From: Nostoc mirabile CHAB5784
Lineage (GTDB): Bacteria; Cyanobacteriota; Cyanobacteriia; Cyanobacteriales; Nostocaceae
Direction of reading: 5' to 3'
Assembly: GCF_020829645.1 (NCBI RefSeq)
Contig: NZ_JAIVFS010000030.1
Coordinates: forward strand, 27,602-91,601
DNA length: 64,000 nucleotides
This document shows, piece by piece, positions 54,534 to 63,812 of this stretch. The position numbers and the translations under genes are program-made. The notes below the pieces were generated by a model. It saw nothing but the letters and a program-made list of their open reading frames with translations, searched no databases and was not told where the DNA came from. How positions within the stretch are numbered: the first letter of the stretch is position 1; each line of letters begins with the position of its first letter.

Positions 54534-54548
54534 TGATAATGTTTGTTA
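54534..54548. promoter_or_regulatory. Fur-box-like site upstream of the plus-strand genes
   Basis: tgataatgtttgtta matches the 7-1-7 Fur consensus at 11 of 14 positions with a perfect left half (TGATAAT). It lies roughly 120 bases before the first plus-strand open frame, which precedes the MbtH gene. Confidence 0.33.
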
Positions 54549-54655
54549 TTAAGTAAATTTAGCAAGTCAAAACATCACCCTTTGGTGTCGGTCTACGTAG
54601 GAAGTTTAATCATAGCAACTTGGTATCCCATTCAACTTTATACTGGTCTGAGTGG

Positions 54656-55006
54656 ATGCGATCGCAGATGTCTATTAGTTTTGCGGCAGAAAATCTTGTG
54701 AATCAGGAAGAACCTTTTTGCTTTATAATTCCTGACAGTATTGCTCTGACAGCTTGGCTTGATCCATCATTAACAGCGCATCAGAAGTTAATTTCTCATC
54801 CCTTGGGTGTAAAAAAACTAACGAGCGTAAAAATCACAATTAATAGCGACAAACATTTGACTGATGCGATGTCTCTGCTTAGTACACATAGTGCTGTCGC
54901 TATTGAACGAGGGGAACCTCCACTACTAGAGTTGACCTTTGACGAGGGGATCAGCGAAAAAAATCTCGATGCACGACCAATTCTGCCAATTTTGTTGAAA
55001 TATTGA
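54656..55006 (+). CDS. Small hypothetical protein
   Basis: About 116 residues from the ATG at 54656; an upstream TTG (54620) and a second ATG (54668) are alternatives and none has a good ribosome site. Not recognised. The sequence (IPDSIALTAWLDPSL, VKKLTSVKITINSDKHLTDA, PPLLELTFDEGISEKNL) looks protein-like, with no membrane segment or Cys/His cluster. It may be a relic of a longer gene. It is the first plus-strand frame after the main cluster. Confidence 0.4.
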   Translation: MRSQMSISFAAENLVNQEEPFCFIIPDSIALTAWLDPSLTAHQKLISHPLGVKKLTSVKITINSDKHLTDAMSLLSTHSAVAIERGEPPLLELTFDEGISEKNLDARPILPILLKY

Positions 55007-55016
55007 AGAAGAATGC

Positions 55017-55037
55017 AGAATTCAGAATTCAGAATTC
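55017..55037. repeat. Heptamer short tandem repeat (agaattc x3)
   Basis: Three exact copies of agaattc directly after the hypothetical gene. Further attcag-rich remnants run to about 55210 in the same 265-base gap, which otherwise shows no gene. Such heptamer repeats are typical of heterocystous cyanobacteria. Confidence 0.75.
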
Positions 55038-55271
55038 AGCAATCTTTGAGTGGGGGATTCAGACCCGCCACTACGACAGTTGACCACTAAACATGCAGAT
55101 TTAGTGGGGGACTTAAACCCCTTTATTTATTCGCTTTATCATTCAGAATTCAATTCTGTTAGCGGATAGCTAAGGTTTAGCCCATTCTGGCTCCTGACTC
55201 CTGAATTCTGTTTTGTTAAAACATAGCCTGATAACATCACTGGCGAAAAGAATCTGAACTGAGGTATTACT

Positions 55272-55607
55272 ATGGCAACAATGGGAAAGTATTGCAAAGC
55301 TTACTCTTTGAAAAAATTACGTGAGTTCAGTCAGTGGACTGAGTGTACTGAAAATACAAGGAGAGAAAACAAATCAGTTGAGGGTAAGGAAGTCGAAAGT
55401 AATAGAGAGTTAACTGATGATGACTTTCTTTACCTACAAGAAAATTACGTAGTGACTGATGGGATTTTCAAGGATGAGAATATCATTTTTGACAATATAA
55501 CTCCCGAATGGAAGGAGTTTTGCCACAAGACCTTAGCATTTGAGATTCCAGTCTACGAGCCTGTATTTGTACAAGCATCAACAAATCAAAACAAAAGTAA
55601 TTCTTAA
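55272..55607 (+). CDS. Small acidic hypothetical protein upstream of MbtH
   Basis: 111 residues with GAGG 9 bases before the ATG, so translation is likely. Not recognised as a named family. The N-terminus is basic (GKYCKAYSLKKLREFSQW), the middle acidic (TDDDFLYLQENYVVTDGIF), and the end aromatic and Pro-containing (TPEWKEFCHKTLAFEIPVYEP). It forms an apparent unit with the next two genes, all on the plus strand, the last being MbtH-like. Association with the NRPS machinery is therefore inferred from position only. Confidence 0.65.
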   Translation: MATMGKYCKAYSLKKLREFSQWTECTENTRRENKSVEGKEVESNRELTDDDFLYLQENYVVTDGIFKDENIIFDNITPEWKEFCHKTLAFEIPVYEPVFVQASTNQNKSNS

Positions 55608-55622
55608 GAGGGAGACATGTGT

Positions 55623-55949
55623 ATGAATGAATTAGTGCAACGTTTGTCATCCGGGGAACATTCTGTTGAAGCAAGCTTACGACCCGAAAAAACAGCTACA
55701 GCACTGAAAGAAAGTATTGACCGAGGGTACGTACATATCAAATTCACAAATACTAGCGGAGGTACTGATTTAGGTGTCAGACTCGACCCAGAAGCATCTA
55801 ATTTGCAAGAAGCTGACTTTGAGCATCAAACAGGGAGGGTTCATCTGGTTGGAAACTTGACACTGAATTACGTGAAAGTTCGATGTATTGCAGATATTGA
55901 ACTGGCAAGTTTAGAAGGTAAGGGACACCTTGAACCAGTGGAATCGTGA
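55623..55949 (+). CDS. Small hypothetical protein upstream of MbtH
   Basis: About 108 residues from the second ATG (MNELVQRL), which has AGGGAG at good spacing; an ATG six bases earlier is also in frame. Not recognised. Segments such as VHIKFTNTSGGTDLGVRLD and VHLVGNLTLNYVKVRCIADIEL suggest a beta-rich soluble domain with no signal peptide. It starts 15 bases after the previous gene, so the two are probably cotranslated. Confidence 0.62.
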   Translation: MNELVQRLSSGEHSVEASLRPEKTATALKESIDRGYVHIKFTNTSGGTDLGVRLDPEASNLQEADFEHQTGRVHLVGNLTLNYVKVRCIADIELASLEGKGHLEPVES

Positions 55950-56265
55950 GATTTCCCCGTGCAAATTATTAAGGTTGATGGATTAGTAGACATCTGGGTA
56001 AATAAGCCACCCATTTTAAATGCCTGAAACCCTTGCCCAAACTTAATTACGTAGTTTCCTTCTCGCCTTCAAGCGAGTATTAGGAATTAGAGGCAGTTAG
56101 TACTAGTAGTTTGCCAACTGTGATTATGACAGGTTAAACGAGTTAATAGTAAGCACTTTATTGCTTAAATGACGACTAGAGCCACCGACTACTAACTTAT
56201 TGTCGTGAAGTACTGGATTATCAAATCTTAAAAAGCATAGCCAATTAAATAGCAGGAGACAAATT
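55950..56265 (+). other. Gap before the MbtH gene
   Basis: 316 bases with no open frame that looks real and no recognisable repeat. It may carry the MbtH promoter; an AGGAGA ribosome site closes it. Confidence 0.4.
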
Positions 56266-56493
56266 ATGTACCAAGACGACAAAGAAGACACAACAATTTA
56301 CAAAGTTGTAGTCAATCATGAAGAACAGTATTCCATTTGGCCTGCTGACAGAGAAAACGCACTCGGCTGGAAGAATGCTGGCAAAAGTGGTTTGAAACAA
56401 GAATGTCTAGATTACATCAAAGAAGTTTGGACTGATATGAGACCACTTAGTCTTCGCAAGAAAATGGAAGAAGCTGCTGGGGGTAAATCTTAA
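56266..56493 (+). CDS. mbtH: MbtH-like NRPS accessory protein
   Basis: 75 residues. MbtH proteins bind adenylation domains and are needed for folding or activity of many of them. Family signatures are clear: NHEEQYSIWP, the Trp-containing GWKNAGKSG, CLDYIKEVWTDMRPLSLR. AGGAGA precedes the ATG. It lies on the strand opposite to the NRPS genes, about 3 kb beyond the cluster start; several A domains of the cluster could use it. It could also have served the broken NRPS system to its right. Confidence 0.95.
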   Translation: MYQDDKEDTTIYKVVVNHEEQYSIWPADRENALGWKNAGKSGLKQECLDYIKEVWTDMRPLSLRKKMEEAAGGKS

Positions 56494-56494
56494 A

Positions 56495-56630
56495 CAATTC
56501 GCAATTCGCAATTCGCAATGACGCTCGCGGACTCGCTAACGCTGCGCTAACACAATTACGTTTTGTGATAGCGAACGCGAGTGCGTCTCCAAGAGTTGCG
56601 TTAGCGAGTCCGCGTACCCCTGCTCTTAAG
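56495..56630. repeat. Heptamer tandem repeat (caattcg x3) followed by GC-rich inverted repeats
   Basis: Three copies of caattcg (56495-56515) follow the MbtH stop, then GC-rich blocks with ggactcgctaacgctgcgc and the complementary gcgttagcgagtccgcg further on, able to form a long imperfect hairpin. Typical dispersed repeat material; it may end MbtH transcription. Confidence 0.65.
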
Positions 56631-56723
56631 CAAGCTAGCAAGAGCGTCTGTCTGCGACACGAGAAAGCGAACGTAGAGAGGTCTGGGGCTACAGGAACGT
56701 CCTTCTCAACAATGGGGCAATAC

Positions 56724-57819
56724 TATGACGCAACAGGCGACTAAAGTGTTGAACAAGCAAGTCAAAGAGGCGTTAGAAAAAACCATTGATTTGTGATTTG
56801 CGAAGTCTTGCTCTTGAACCACCCAAAGAAAATGCCCAAGAATGTCTACGCCTCATGGGCATGGCACTGAAAAACCTAAGCTTTGCCATGAACAACACCC
56901 AAGCGCTCGAAGCGGCAGCCATAATTTTGGGTACTAGTTCCACACAGGAGGCCATCGCAACAAGGACGGCAGGTTGCTGGTATTTTGCTCGACAACTGGT
57001 GTCAGGGGCAAAGAAAGGCAATCTGGATTTCTAAAAGTTCTGCCTTAATCGAAGATGCCCGTAGAGACTGGTGTGCCTTGGGAGGTAATGAAAAGGACAT
57101 CATCGACCTCAGCAAAATCAAATTAGGTGAACCCATACCATTCACCCAAGGTATTCTGTTCGCTACGTACTCAACCCTGCGATCGCGTCATAATGACAAA
57201 TCAAGGCTCAAGCAAATCGTTGAGTGGGCAGGTAAGGATTTTGAGGGAGCGATCGCTTTCGATGAATGCCACAGTATGGGGAATGCGATGGCACAGTTCG
57301 CCAAACTCGGTATGGTCGCAGCATCCCAGCAAGGTATCGTGGGGCTTCGGCTGCAAAATGCACTCTCCCAAGCACGAGTCGTTTACGTCTCTGCCACCGG
57401 AGCGACGAAAGTTTCTAACTTGTCTTACGCGAACCGTCTGGGACTTTGGCAGACAGGAGATTTCCCCTTTACCTCTCGTGAGGATTTTGTAGAGTCTATT
57501 GAGGGCGGTGGTATTGCGGCAATGGAGGTGGTTGCTAGGGATTTGAAAGCGTTAGGTCTTTATTTGGCGCGATCGCTTTCCTTTGAAGGTGTTGAGTACG
57601 ATACATTGGAGATTGACTTAACTCCTACCCAAGGTGGATTCGCGTGGCTCTAGCGCGAATATTGCCGAAACTGCGGCATTTATGGGTGATGAAAAGCGTA
57701 TTCTCATCTTCAGTGACGCGGGAGGTACTGGTCGTAGTTATCACGCTGACTTGTATACTCTCCACTTATTTTCTCATAAATATTTCAATAGTGCTTCACT
57801 AATGCCATTTCTATTCTGA
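56724..57819 (+). pseudogene. Broken strawberry-notch-type helicase gene
   Basis: Pieces of a large SNF2-like helicase of the strawberry-notch kind, in different frames. Near 56960 a frame reads QQGRQVAGILLDNWCQGQRK, the region after a Walker A, but the GKG itself is damaged. From 56985 the frame continues with AIWISKSSALIEDARRDW, ILFATYSTLRS and a DECHS box, then VYVSATGATKV, to a stop at 57651. At 57640 another frame resumes with SANIAETAAFMGDEKR and SDAGGTGRSYHADL, the C-terminal helicase motif, then ends. Most of the C-terminal domain is missing. Such helicases usually sit on plasmids and phages, so this is probably a remnant of a mobile element. Confidence 0.7.
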
Positions 57820-58344
57820 ATACAAAACTTTGGGAACGGCAACTAAATAATACTTATGTACTATTAAATGGCGATCGCATTGTGCCAGTTGCGTAAGTCC
57901 TGTCAATAACACTTCAGCTTTTTGCGGTAAATTTCTGGCGCTGGATGCTCATCTCGCTCAACGCTGTTGACCAGCAGGTGGGTTAATTACAGCTTGTGCT
58001 GGTTCACGAGACTTGAACGCCCCATTAAAAAAGGCAATCATTCCCAGAATAGCGAAGGCTGTAATGATTACCCTTTGGAAAGCATTGAATACAGACCTCT
58101 CTTTTATTGCTTCACTCAGATGCTATCTTCGGAAACGAAAATTGATTGACCCCGCACGTTACCTCAATTTTGATTCTAATGAAGTCGGCTAATTCTGTGG
58201 ACGAACTGCAGCGGTTGGTGCAGCAACAGTATGGAATAGACCAACCCAATTTGTTTGATGGTTGGAATATTGGATAGTTAGCTCAAGAAAGGAGCGATCG
58301 CTCTAATATGGCTTGCCCTCATCAGAGCGATCGCTTGCCTGTCA
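57820..58344 (+). other. Gap with gene relics and HIP1 sites
   Basis: About 525 bases without an intact gene. Near 58150 one frame reads DPARYLNFDSNEVG and from about 58188 another reads ANSVDELQRLVQQQYGID to a stop at 58278; these look like the frameshifted end of a protein, possibly the same helicase region. Two HIP1-containing blocks (gagcgatcgct) flank 58300. Confidence 0.4.
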
Positions 58345-58461
58345 GGACTAAACTCCCTGGCTGTCTTAACAGTATATGGCAACGGATTTGAAAGCTTGAA
58401 ATCCACCATAATCGGTAAGGGATAAGCACAAGTATACTAATTAGACAGTCAGGGACTAAAC
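58345..58461. mobile_element. Small MITE-like element with terminal inverted repeats
   Basis: ctccctggctgtcttaacag at 58353 faces an imperfect inverse complement ending at 58456 (agacagtcagggac); about 20 of 24 positions pair. The 9-mer ggactaaac occurs at both borders (58345 and 58453), like a target-site duplication. The interior has no open frame. Length is about 110 bases. This would be a non-autonomous element; no cognate transposase is in the window. Confidence 0.45.
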
Positions 58462-59290
58462 CCCTGGATGCATGGTTAAAAACCCGTTCTTCTCCCAAAC
58501 TTCTTTGGGTGGGGTGGAATTTCGTACAGGCGGGGATTGGTAAGAGTCTGGGACTAATTTCTCTTTGCGTTCATAGCCAATTTTCAGGGCTTGGGTATTG
58601 CTGCTCAACCGGGCAAAGCCATCTACACTTTGGTCTATCTGGAAGGGGTCAAGGGCATTACGGAGATTAAAGCTGGGATTGCCACCATCACTATCATTTG
58701 CATAAGTATTAAAAGACACGCTCCATTCTGGTGTCGGTGTCCAAAGAATTTGCGCTCGTCCTGCTACTTTCGATACTTCGCCAACGGTGCGATTTAATGT
58801 CACATTGTCAATAAATCCATCCCGTGCGCTGTAGACACCCGCCAGTCGAAATGATAGTTTATCAGGAATTACCGCATCGCTGAGGGAAAGTTTTACTTCT
58901 CGGCTGTTGTAGCTGCCATAACTAGCTGAAATTCCAAATTCTGGCTTCTGAGTCGGCTGACGGGAAATCACATTCACTACCCCAGCCGGACTGCTTCTGC
59001 CGTAGAAGGTACTTTGGGGGCCACGCAGTAGTTCGACTCGTTCCAAATCAATCAAGCTTAGGTCTAAAAAGCCACCGTAGTCAAAGGGTACATCATCAAT
59101 GTAAAAAGCAACACTATCTTGGTTGGCGAGTGAGTTGAAATTACTCAAACCCCGCATACTGTAGTAGTTATATTCAGTACCGCCAGATGAAGTGGGAGAA
59201 AAGGTAAAGTTGGGCGTGTTGCTGGCGATACCTTGAAAAGAACTAATTTGACCGTCTTCCAGTTCTTGACGAGGAATCACTGTGAGGCTA
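58456..59290 (-). pseudogene. TonB-dependent receptor fragment (plug and start of barrel)
   Basis: About 275 codons read SLTVIPRQELEDGQ (plug start), YYSMRGLSNF, VAFYIDDVPFDYGG, LERVELLRGPQSTFYGRSSPAG and early barrel strands, then a junk tail (PPKEVWEKNGFLTMHP) contributed by the neighbouring repeat. Signal peptide, TonB box and about 450 residues of barrel are absent. The 5' end breaks directly at the start of an NRPS fragment on the other strand. It was a different receptor from the one at 5.9-8.6 kb. It is not functional as an importer. Confidence 0.88.
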
Positions 59291-59370
59291 CTGAATTACA
59301 AAAAGAAGCAGACCAGGTGTCAAACCAAGATAATAAATTTTTGCAGCAATTACTAGAAGTAACTGTAATT

Positions 59371-60836
59371 AAACGTCAAGAAATATTAATGTTTATGGTA
59401 TTAGTCAAACACCACAAGTTTCTTTAGATCATCAAGTTACAGAACAAAATGGGACATTAGTATTTAACTGGGATGCTGTAGAAGAATTATTTCCTGATGG
59501 TCTTTTAGATGATATGTTTGCAGCTTACTGCAATTTGTTGGAGCAGCTAGCAACAAAAAATTCAGCTTGGGTTGAGAACAGCCGAGAATTACTACCAGAA
59601 GCTCAACTGCGGGAAAGATTGGCGGTTAATAATACTGCGGCTTCAGTTTCTCAGGAGACTTTGCACAGTTTGTTTATCAATCAAGTTAAAGTGCGATCGC
59701 TATCAGCAGCCGTAATTACCCCAAAATCCACCTTTACTTACCAAGAACTATACCAAAAAGCCAATCAATTAGCACATCGCTTGCGGCAATTGGGAGCCAC
59801 TACCAACACCCTAGTGGCTGTGGTGATGGACAAAGGCTGGGAGCAAATTGTCGCAGTATTGGGAATCTTAATCTCTGGTGCAGCTTATCTATCCATCGAC
59901 CCTGCACTACCACAGGAACGACAATGGTATTTGCTCTCTCAAGGGGAAGTTAAATTAGTTGTTACCCAACCCCATCTAAATTGCAACCTCTCTTGGCCAT
60001 CAGGAATTCAGCGTTTAGAGGTTAACAATAAACAGTTAGGCGAAGTTGACAGCAGTGTTTATGGGGGAAATCGATTAATTTTTGAGCAATCTGCCTTTTC
60101 GGTGTTTTTGATTGGTAAAATGAGTGCGATCGCTCCGATGTATGGAGAATTAGCAAAGGATTTCTGTCTTTTAGAAGCAGGCCACATAGGTCAATTGTTG
60201 ATGAACACCGCACCAACACAGCAAATTGGTCTGTGTCCCATTGGCTATCTAGAATTTACTGAATTACAAGATTTATTTCACCTGGAATCAAGTCAGGTTC
60301 TATTTTATAGCTTTGTAGCTGGGAAAATCGACCTGCTACAAACCAAACATCGAAATTCCCTCCCCATTTCTACCCAGTTGTCAGACTACCTGCGGCAAAA
60401 ACTACCGACATACATGATTCCTTGCGAGTATATTTTCTTAGATGCTTTACCTCTTACCCCCAATGGTAAAGTAGACCGCAAGGCGCTACCCGTCCCCAAA
60501 ATTGGAGCCTCAAAATCGGTAGCTGTTTTAACACCACCAACAACTGAAATAGAGCACAGTTTAGCCAAAATTGTGCAAGAACTCCTGCAAATAGAAGCAC
60601 TAGATATCGATAATAACTTTTTTGAATTGGGTATGGATTCCTTGAAGTTAGTACAGATGAAAAACAAATTGCTTTCTGCACTACAAGTCAATATATCCAT
60701 GCAGCAATTGTTAGTAGAAGCAAATAACATCGCCAAACTAGCTTTGGCTGTAGATGAACAATTAACCTTAGTGAAAATCAAGCAAAAACCTTTGTCTAAT
60801 CAATTGAATAATGATACAGAAATATTCCAAATATAG
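59371..60836 (+). pseudogene. NRPS fragment: Cy end, truncated A with oxidase insert, PCP
   Basis: An open frame from about 59371 to 60836 but missing large parts. It starts with the end of a heterocyclisation domain (YGISQTPQVSLDHQV, FPDGLLDDMFAAYC). The A-domain N-part (TYQELYQKANQLAHRL, GAAYLSIDPALPQERQ) runs to about 60040. It then jumps to IGKMSAIAPMYGELAKDF, LLEAGHIGQLL and IGLCPIGYLEF, which belong to an FMN oxidase of the SagB/nitroreductase type as inserted in Cy-A-Ox-PCP modules. A10 (NGKVDRKALPVP) and a PCP (ELGMDSLKLVQ) follow. The A core with its AMP-binding SGSTG motif is gone, so it cannot activate an amino acid. A relic of a thiazole- or oxazole-forming module. Confidence 0.85.
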
Positions 60837-60847
60837 TTAAGAAAGTT

Positions 60848-60942
60848 GTAGATTGGGTTGAACGTTCGCGTAGCGTTCCGTAGGGAAGTGAAACCCAACA
60901 AATTTCGGGAAATGTTGGGTTTCGTTCCTCAACCCAACCTAC
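60848..60942. repeat. Hairpin-forming dispersed repeat (aacccaac type)
   Basis: gtagattgggttga pairs with tcaacccaacctac at the far end, and gaaacccaaca with tgttgggtttc inside, giving nested hairpins. It contains a gcgtagcgttcc core. This element is widely repeated in Nostoc-type genomes. It separates the two NRPS relics. Confidence 0.65.
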
Positions 60943-61080
60943 TTAGATATAATGGCGAATGCGTGAGACAAATCCATATTTTGATGTAAACAGGATTTTT
61001 TAAACGAACCGCAGAGACGCAGAGGACACAGAGAGGAAAATCAAGAGAGTTTTTGATAAATGATTTGAGACTGCTATATA

Positions 61081-62148
61081 TGAACAGAAATGAACTTTTA
61101 ACTGAACTGGATAAATGGGGTGTGAAATTATGGGTGGAAAACGACAAATTAAGTATTGAAGCACCCAAAGGAGTATTGACAAAAGACCTATTTGACTCAC
61201 TGGCAGAGCATAAAATAGTGGTTTAGCCGTTTAGATACTTTACCACCAGCACCAGAATTACCTTTAGCTTGTTTTCCCAGTGAGTTAAAAGAATATCAAT
61301 TTAAACGCTACCGTGCCGAATTGTCACCCAATATCTGGCAACAATTAAAGCAGCGAGGGCAAAATGCTGGTTTAACTCCTTCGGTGATTTTGCTGGCTGC
61401 TTTTGCGGAAGTTTTAACAGTATGGAGCAAAAATCCCCGCTTTACTATCAATCTCACGGTGTTGGAACGTCTTCCTATTCACCCGCAAATAAATCAAATT
61501 GTTGGAGATTTTACTAATACAAACCTCTTGGCAGTAGACAATTCAATTCCAAATACATTTATTGCTCGTGCTTTGCAAATACAGCAGCAATTGTTACAAG
61601 ATTTAGACCATCTGCAAATCAGTGGAGTTGAGGTACTGCGAGAATTAGCGCGTCGGCAAAAAACTGGTTTAACTGCTATTATGCCAATAGTTTTTAGCAG
61701 TGTTTTAGGTTTAAGTTCTTTCACTCAGGGAGATTTAGAATTCAGTTTTTTAGGTGAGATAGTCTATGGTATCAGCCAAACACCACAAGTTTCTTTAGAT
61801 TATCAAGTTACGGAGCAAAATGGCGCATTAATATTTAACTGGGATGTTGTAGAAGAACTTTTTCCTGATGGTCTTTTAGATGATATGTTTGGTGCTTATT
61901 GCGATTTATTGCAACAACTAGCCACAGATGATGAAGTATGGTATGCACCGGAGCGATCGCTATTACCACCAACACAACGAAAGCAACGACTCGCTGTAAA
62001 TGCGACAGATAAACCAATCCCAGAAACAGCTTTACTCCATACTTTAGTTTTTCAGCAAGTATCTTTGCGTCCACAGCAGATGGCTGTAGTTACGAGCGAT
62101 CGCACTTTAACATATCTTGAAGTAGGCGATCGCGCAATTAATTGGTAA
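61081..62148 (+). pseudogene. NRPS fragment: docking domain, half Cy domain, start of A
   Basis: 61081-61225 encodes a TubC-type docking domain (ELLTELDKWGVKLWVEND) of 48 residues that ends in a stop. A shifted frame then continues with RLDTLPPAPELPLACFPSEL, ELSPNIWQQLKQRGQNAGL, NLTVLERLPIHPQINQIVGD and FSFLGEIVYGISQTPQV, the C-terminal half of a pyochelin-type heterocyclisation domain. The first A-domain residues (ALLHTLVFQQVSLRPQQMAV) follow, and the frame ends at 62148. The catalytic DxxxxD half of Cy is missing. The Cy end is a close paralogue of that at 59.4 kb, so two sister modules once existed. Confidence 0.85.
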
Positions 62149-62881
62149 AATTCATCAAAAACTTGGGAAAAATATAGCCATAAGTACACTTTTTCAGTAT
62201 CCAACTGTAGCTGGTTTAGCAAATTCTCTCATTAAAAATACTGTTGCTTCAGTTTTAGTTCCTATCCGAGTTGAAGGAAGTCAGCCACCGCTGTTTTGTA
62301 TTCACCCATCTGGGGGACAAGTGATGGTGTATCAGCATTTGGCAGCTTGTTTAGCTTCAAATCAACCTATCTATGGTCTACAATCTCATACTTTGAATAA
62401 CTCGCTTCCCGAATATGACAGCATTGATAAGATGGCTGTTGAATACGCCAAAGATATTCGCCAACATCAACCCAATGGCCTTAAGCTTAAAAAACTAATA
62501 AAAGCTGGCTATTTTGACACAGAAGGTTACATTTATATTTGCGATCGCATTAAAGATATGATCTGCTGTGCCAGCGAGAATATCTATCCAGCCGAGATTG
62601 AAAATATTTTATACGAACATCCAGCAGTCGCCGAAGTTGCAGTAATTGGTGTTCCAGATGCAGATTTCGGAGAAACTATTAAAGCTATTGTCGTTTTAAA
62701 AGCAGGTATGCACGCAACCGCACTAGATATCATTCAATTTGTGCGTGGTAAACTTGCTGATTTCAAATTACCTAGAAGTGTTGAATTTGCTGAATCATTA
62801 CCAAGAACACCAAGTGGGAAATTACAAAAAGCCAAACTTCGAAAAAAATATTGGCAAGGTTATCAAAGAAAAGTTAATTAA
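62149..62881 (+). pseudogene. Chimeric scar: PCP end, TE start, acyl-CoA-ligase C-terminus
   Basis: In one frame (open from about 62140) it reads a PCP tail (IGKIHQKLGKNIAISTLFQY, PTVAGLANSLI), a thioesterase start (PLFCIHPSGGQVMVYQHLA, IYGLQSHTLN), then after HQPNG switches to the C-terminal domain of a fatty-acyl or aryl-CoA ligase (AGYFDTEGYIYICDRIKDMI, SENIYPAEIENILYEHPAVA, LPRTPSGKLQKAKLRKKYW). The TE catalytic Ser and the ligase AMP-binding half are absent. It could be translated as a small fusion, but a function is unlikely. It marks two deletions within about 350 bases. Confidence 0.82.
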
Positions 62882-62883
62882 AA

Positions 62884-62911
62884 TAATTCGTAATTCGTAA
62901 TTCGTAATTCG
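62884..62911. repeat. Heptamer short tandem repeat (taattcg x4)
   Basis: Four exact copies of taattcg directly after the chimeric frame, followed near 62970 by a GC-rich repeat core (ccctacgggaaggcgaagcg). Confidence 0.85.
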
Positions 62912-63028
62912 TAATTAAATTTTTTAATTGAGTAAAATTCTGCATTTATCGGCGTTCCTCTGCGTTACCTCTGCGCCCCTACCCTACGGGAAGGCGAAGC
63001 GCCTATGCGTTGAAAAAATCTAATAACT

Positions 63029-63775
63029 ATGAAAAAATCAACAAATTCGAGTCTTTGGCAACCGCTAACCATACCCAACTTACTACTCCTATTCATCGGT
63101 GAAAACATCTCACTTATAGGTGATCAATTTTACTTAGTAGCATTGCCTTGGCTGACTATACAGCTAACAAACTCTAGTGTCAGTGTAGGCACTGTGTTGA
63201 TGGCAGCAGCCATTCCCCGTGCTATTTTAATGCTAATTGGCGGTGTAGTTAGCGATCGCTTCTCACCCCGGTTAGTTATGCTGGTTTCCAATGCCTTACG
63301 TGCTTTGCTAACAATCTTACTAACAATAATAGTTAGCTTGCAAGTCACCCAACTATGGCATCTTTACTTATTTGCTATCACCTTTGGAGTCGTAGATGGC
63401 TTTTTTATCCCAGCCGCGAAGTCAATATTACCTAGTCTTGTTAGCAAAGAACAGTTGGTAGCGAGTAATACTTTACTCCAAGCAACTTCCCAACTAATTT
63501 TACTAATTGGGCCAGCTTTAGGTGGTTTACTAATTGCTACTAGCGGTATTGAAAAGGCGTTTGCAATTGATGCTGCTACTTTCATTTTCGCAGTCATCAC
63601 ACTTTGGCTGATGAAAGGCACTTTTAAGCCAAATACTGTGATGATAAAAAATTCTGATGCAAGCAGCAAGATTGTTAGTTTAATTGCTGGTATTCGTGAG
63701 GGACTCAACTACCTTGCGGGGGGACAAAATGGTCTAGAATGCTTATATTACAAAGAGTGTAGCAATTTGTGGTAA
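63029..63775 (+). pseudogene. MFS exporter, truncated after the N-terminal half
   Basis: About 225 residues of a major-facilitator transporter of the EntS/MFS_3 kind: GENISLIGDQFYLVALPWL, MLIGGVVSDRFSPRLVM (loop 2-3 motif), FGVVDGFFIPAAKSILPSLV, LLIGPALGGLLIATSG, AIDAATFIFAVITLWLM. At about 63716 the family match stops and the frame runs into GGQNGLECLYYKECSNLW and a stop. A full protein needs about 400 residues and 10-12 membrane segments; only 6 are left. Probably the exporter of the decayed siderophore locus, cut by an insertion or deletion. Confidence 0.8.
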
Positions 63776-63812
63776 AAGAAAAAGAGCATTCATTCGCAAC
63801 AAGCTCTATTTA

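Larger units (their letters stand above)
53253..54619. other. Long gap between the minus-strand cluster and plus-strand genes
   Basis: Nearly 1.4 kb without a convincing gene. It begins with the duplicated leader, then holds a small CCCCC-TTC-GGGGG hairpin (53773-53785) without a T-tract, AT-rich repeats of the aaaattcaaa kind, and a GC-rich repeat core (gcgtaggcgtagcccgccgc, 54208-54240). A 61-codon open frame at 54258-54443 on the minus strand (IVVFPWLPSRDMIEIAHQL) and a short plus-strand tail ending near 54168 could be gene relics, but neither is recognised. The divergent arrangement means promoters for both directions should lie here. Confidence 0.5.

Noticed and set aside
55017..55037. 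Possible CRISPR repeats from the agaattc, caattcg and taattcg arrays
   Set aside because: Units are only 7 bases with no spacers; they are short tandem repeats.
57967..58149. 60-codon plus-strand open frame
   Set aside because: No ribosome site, no recognisable family, and it lies in a relic region.
61494..62074. Minus-strand open frames of 76-79 codons opposite the Cy relic
   Set aside because: Antisense of clear Cy/A-domain sequence.
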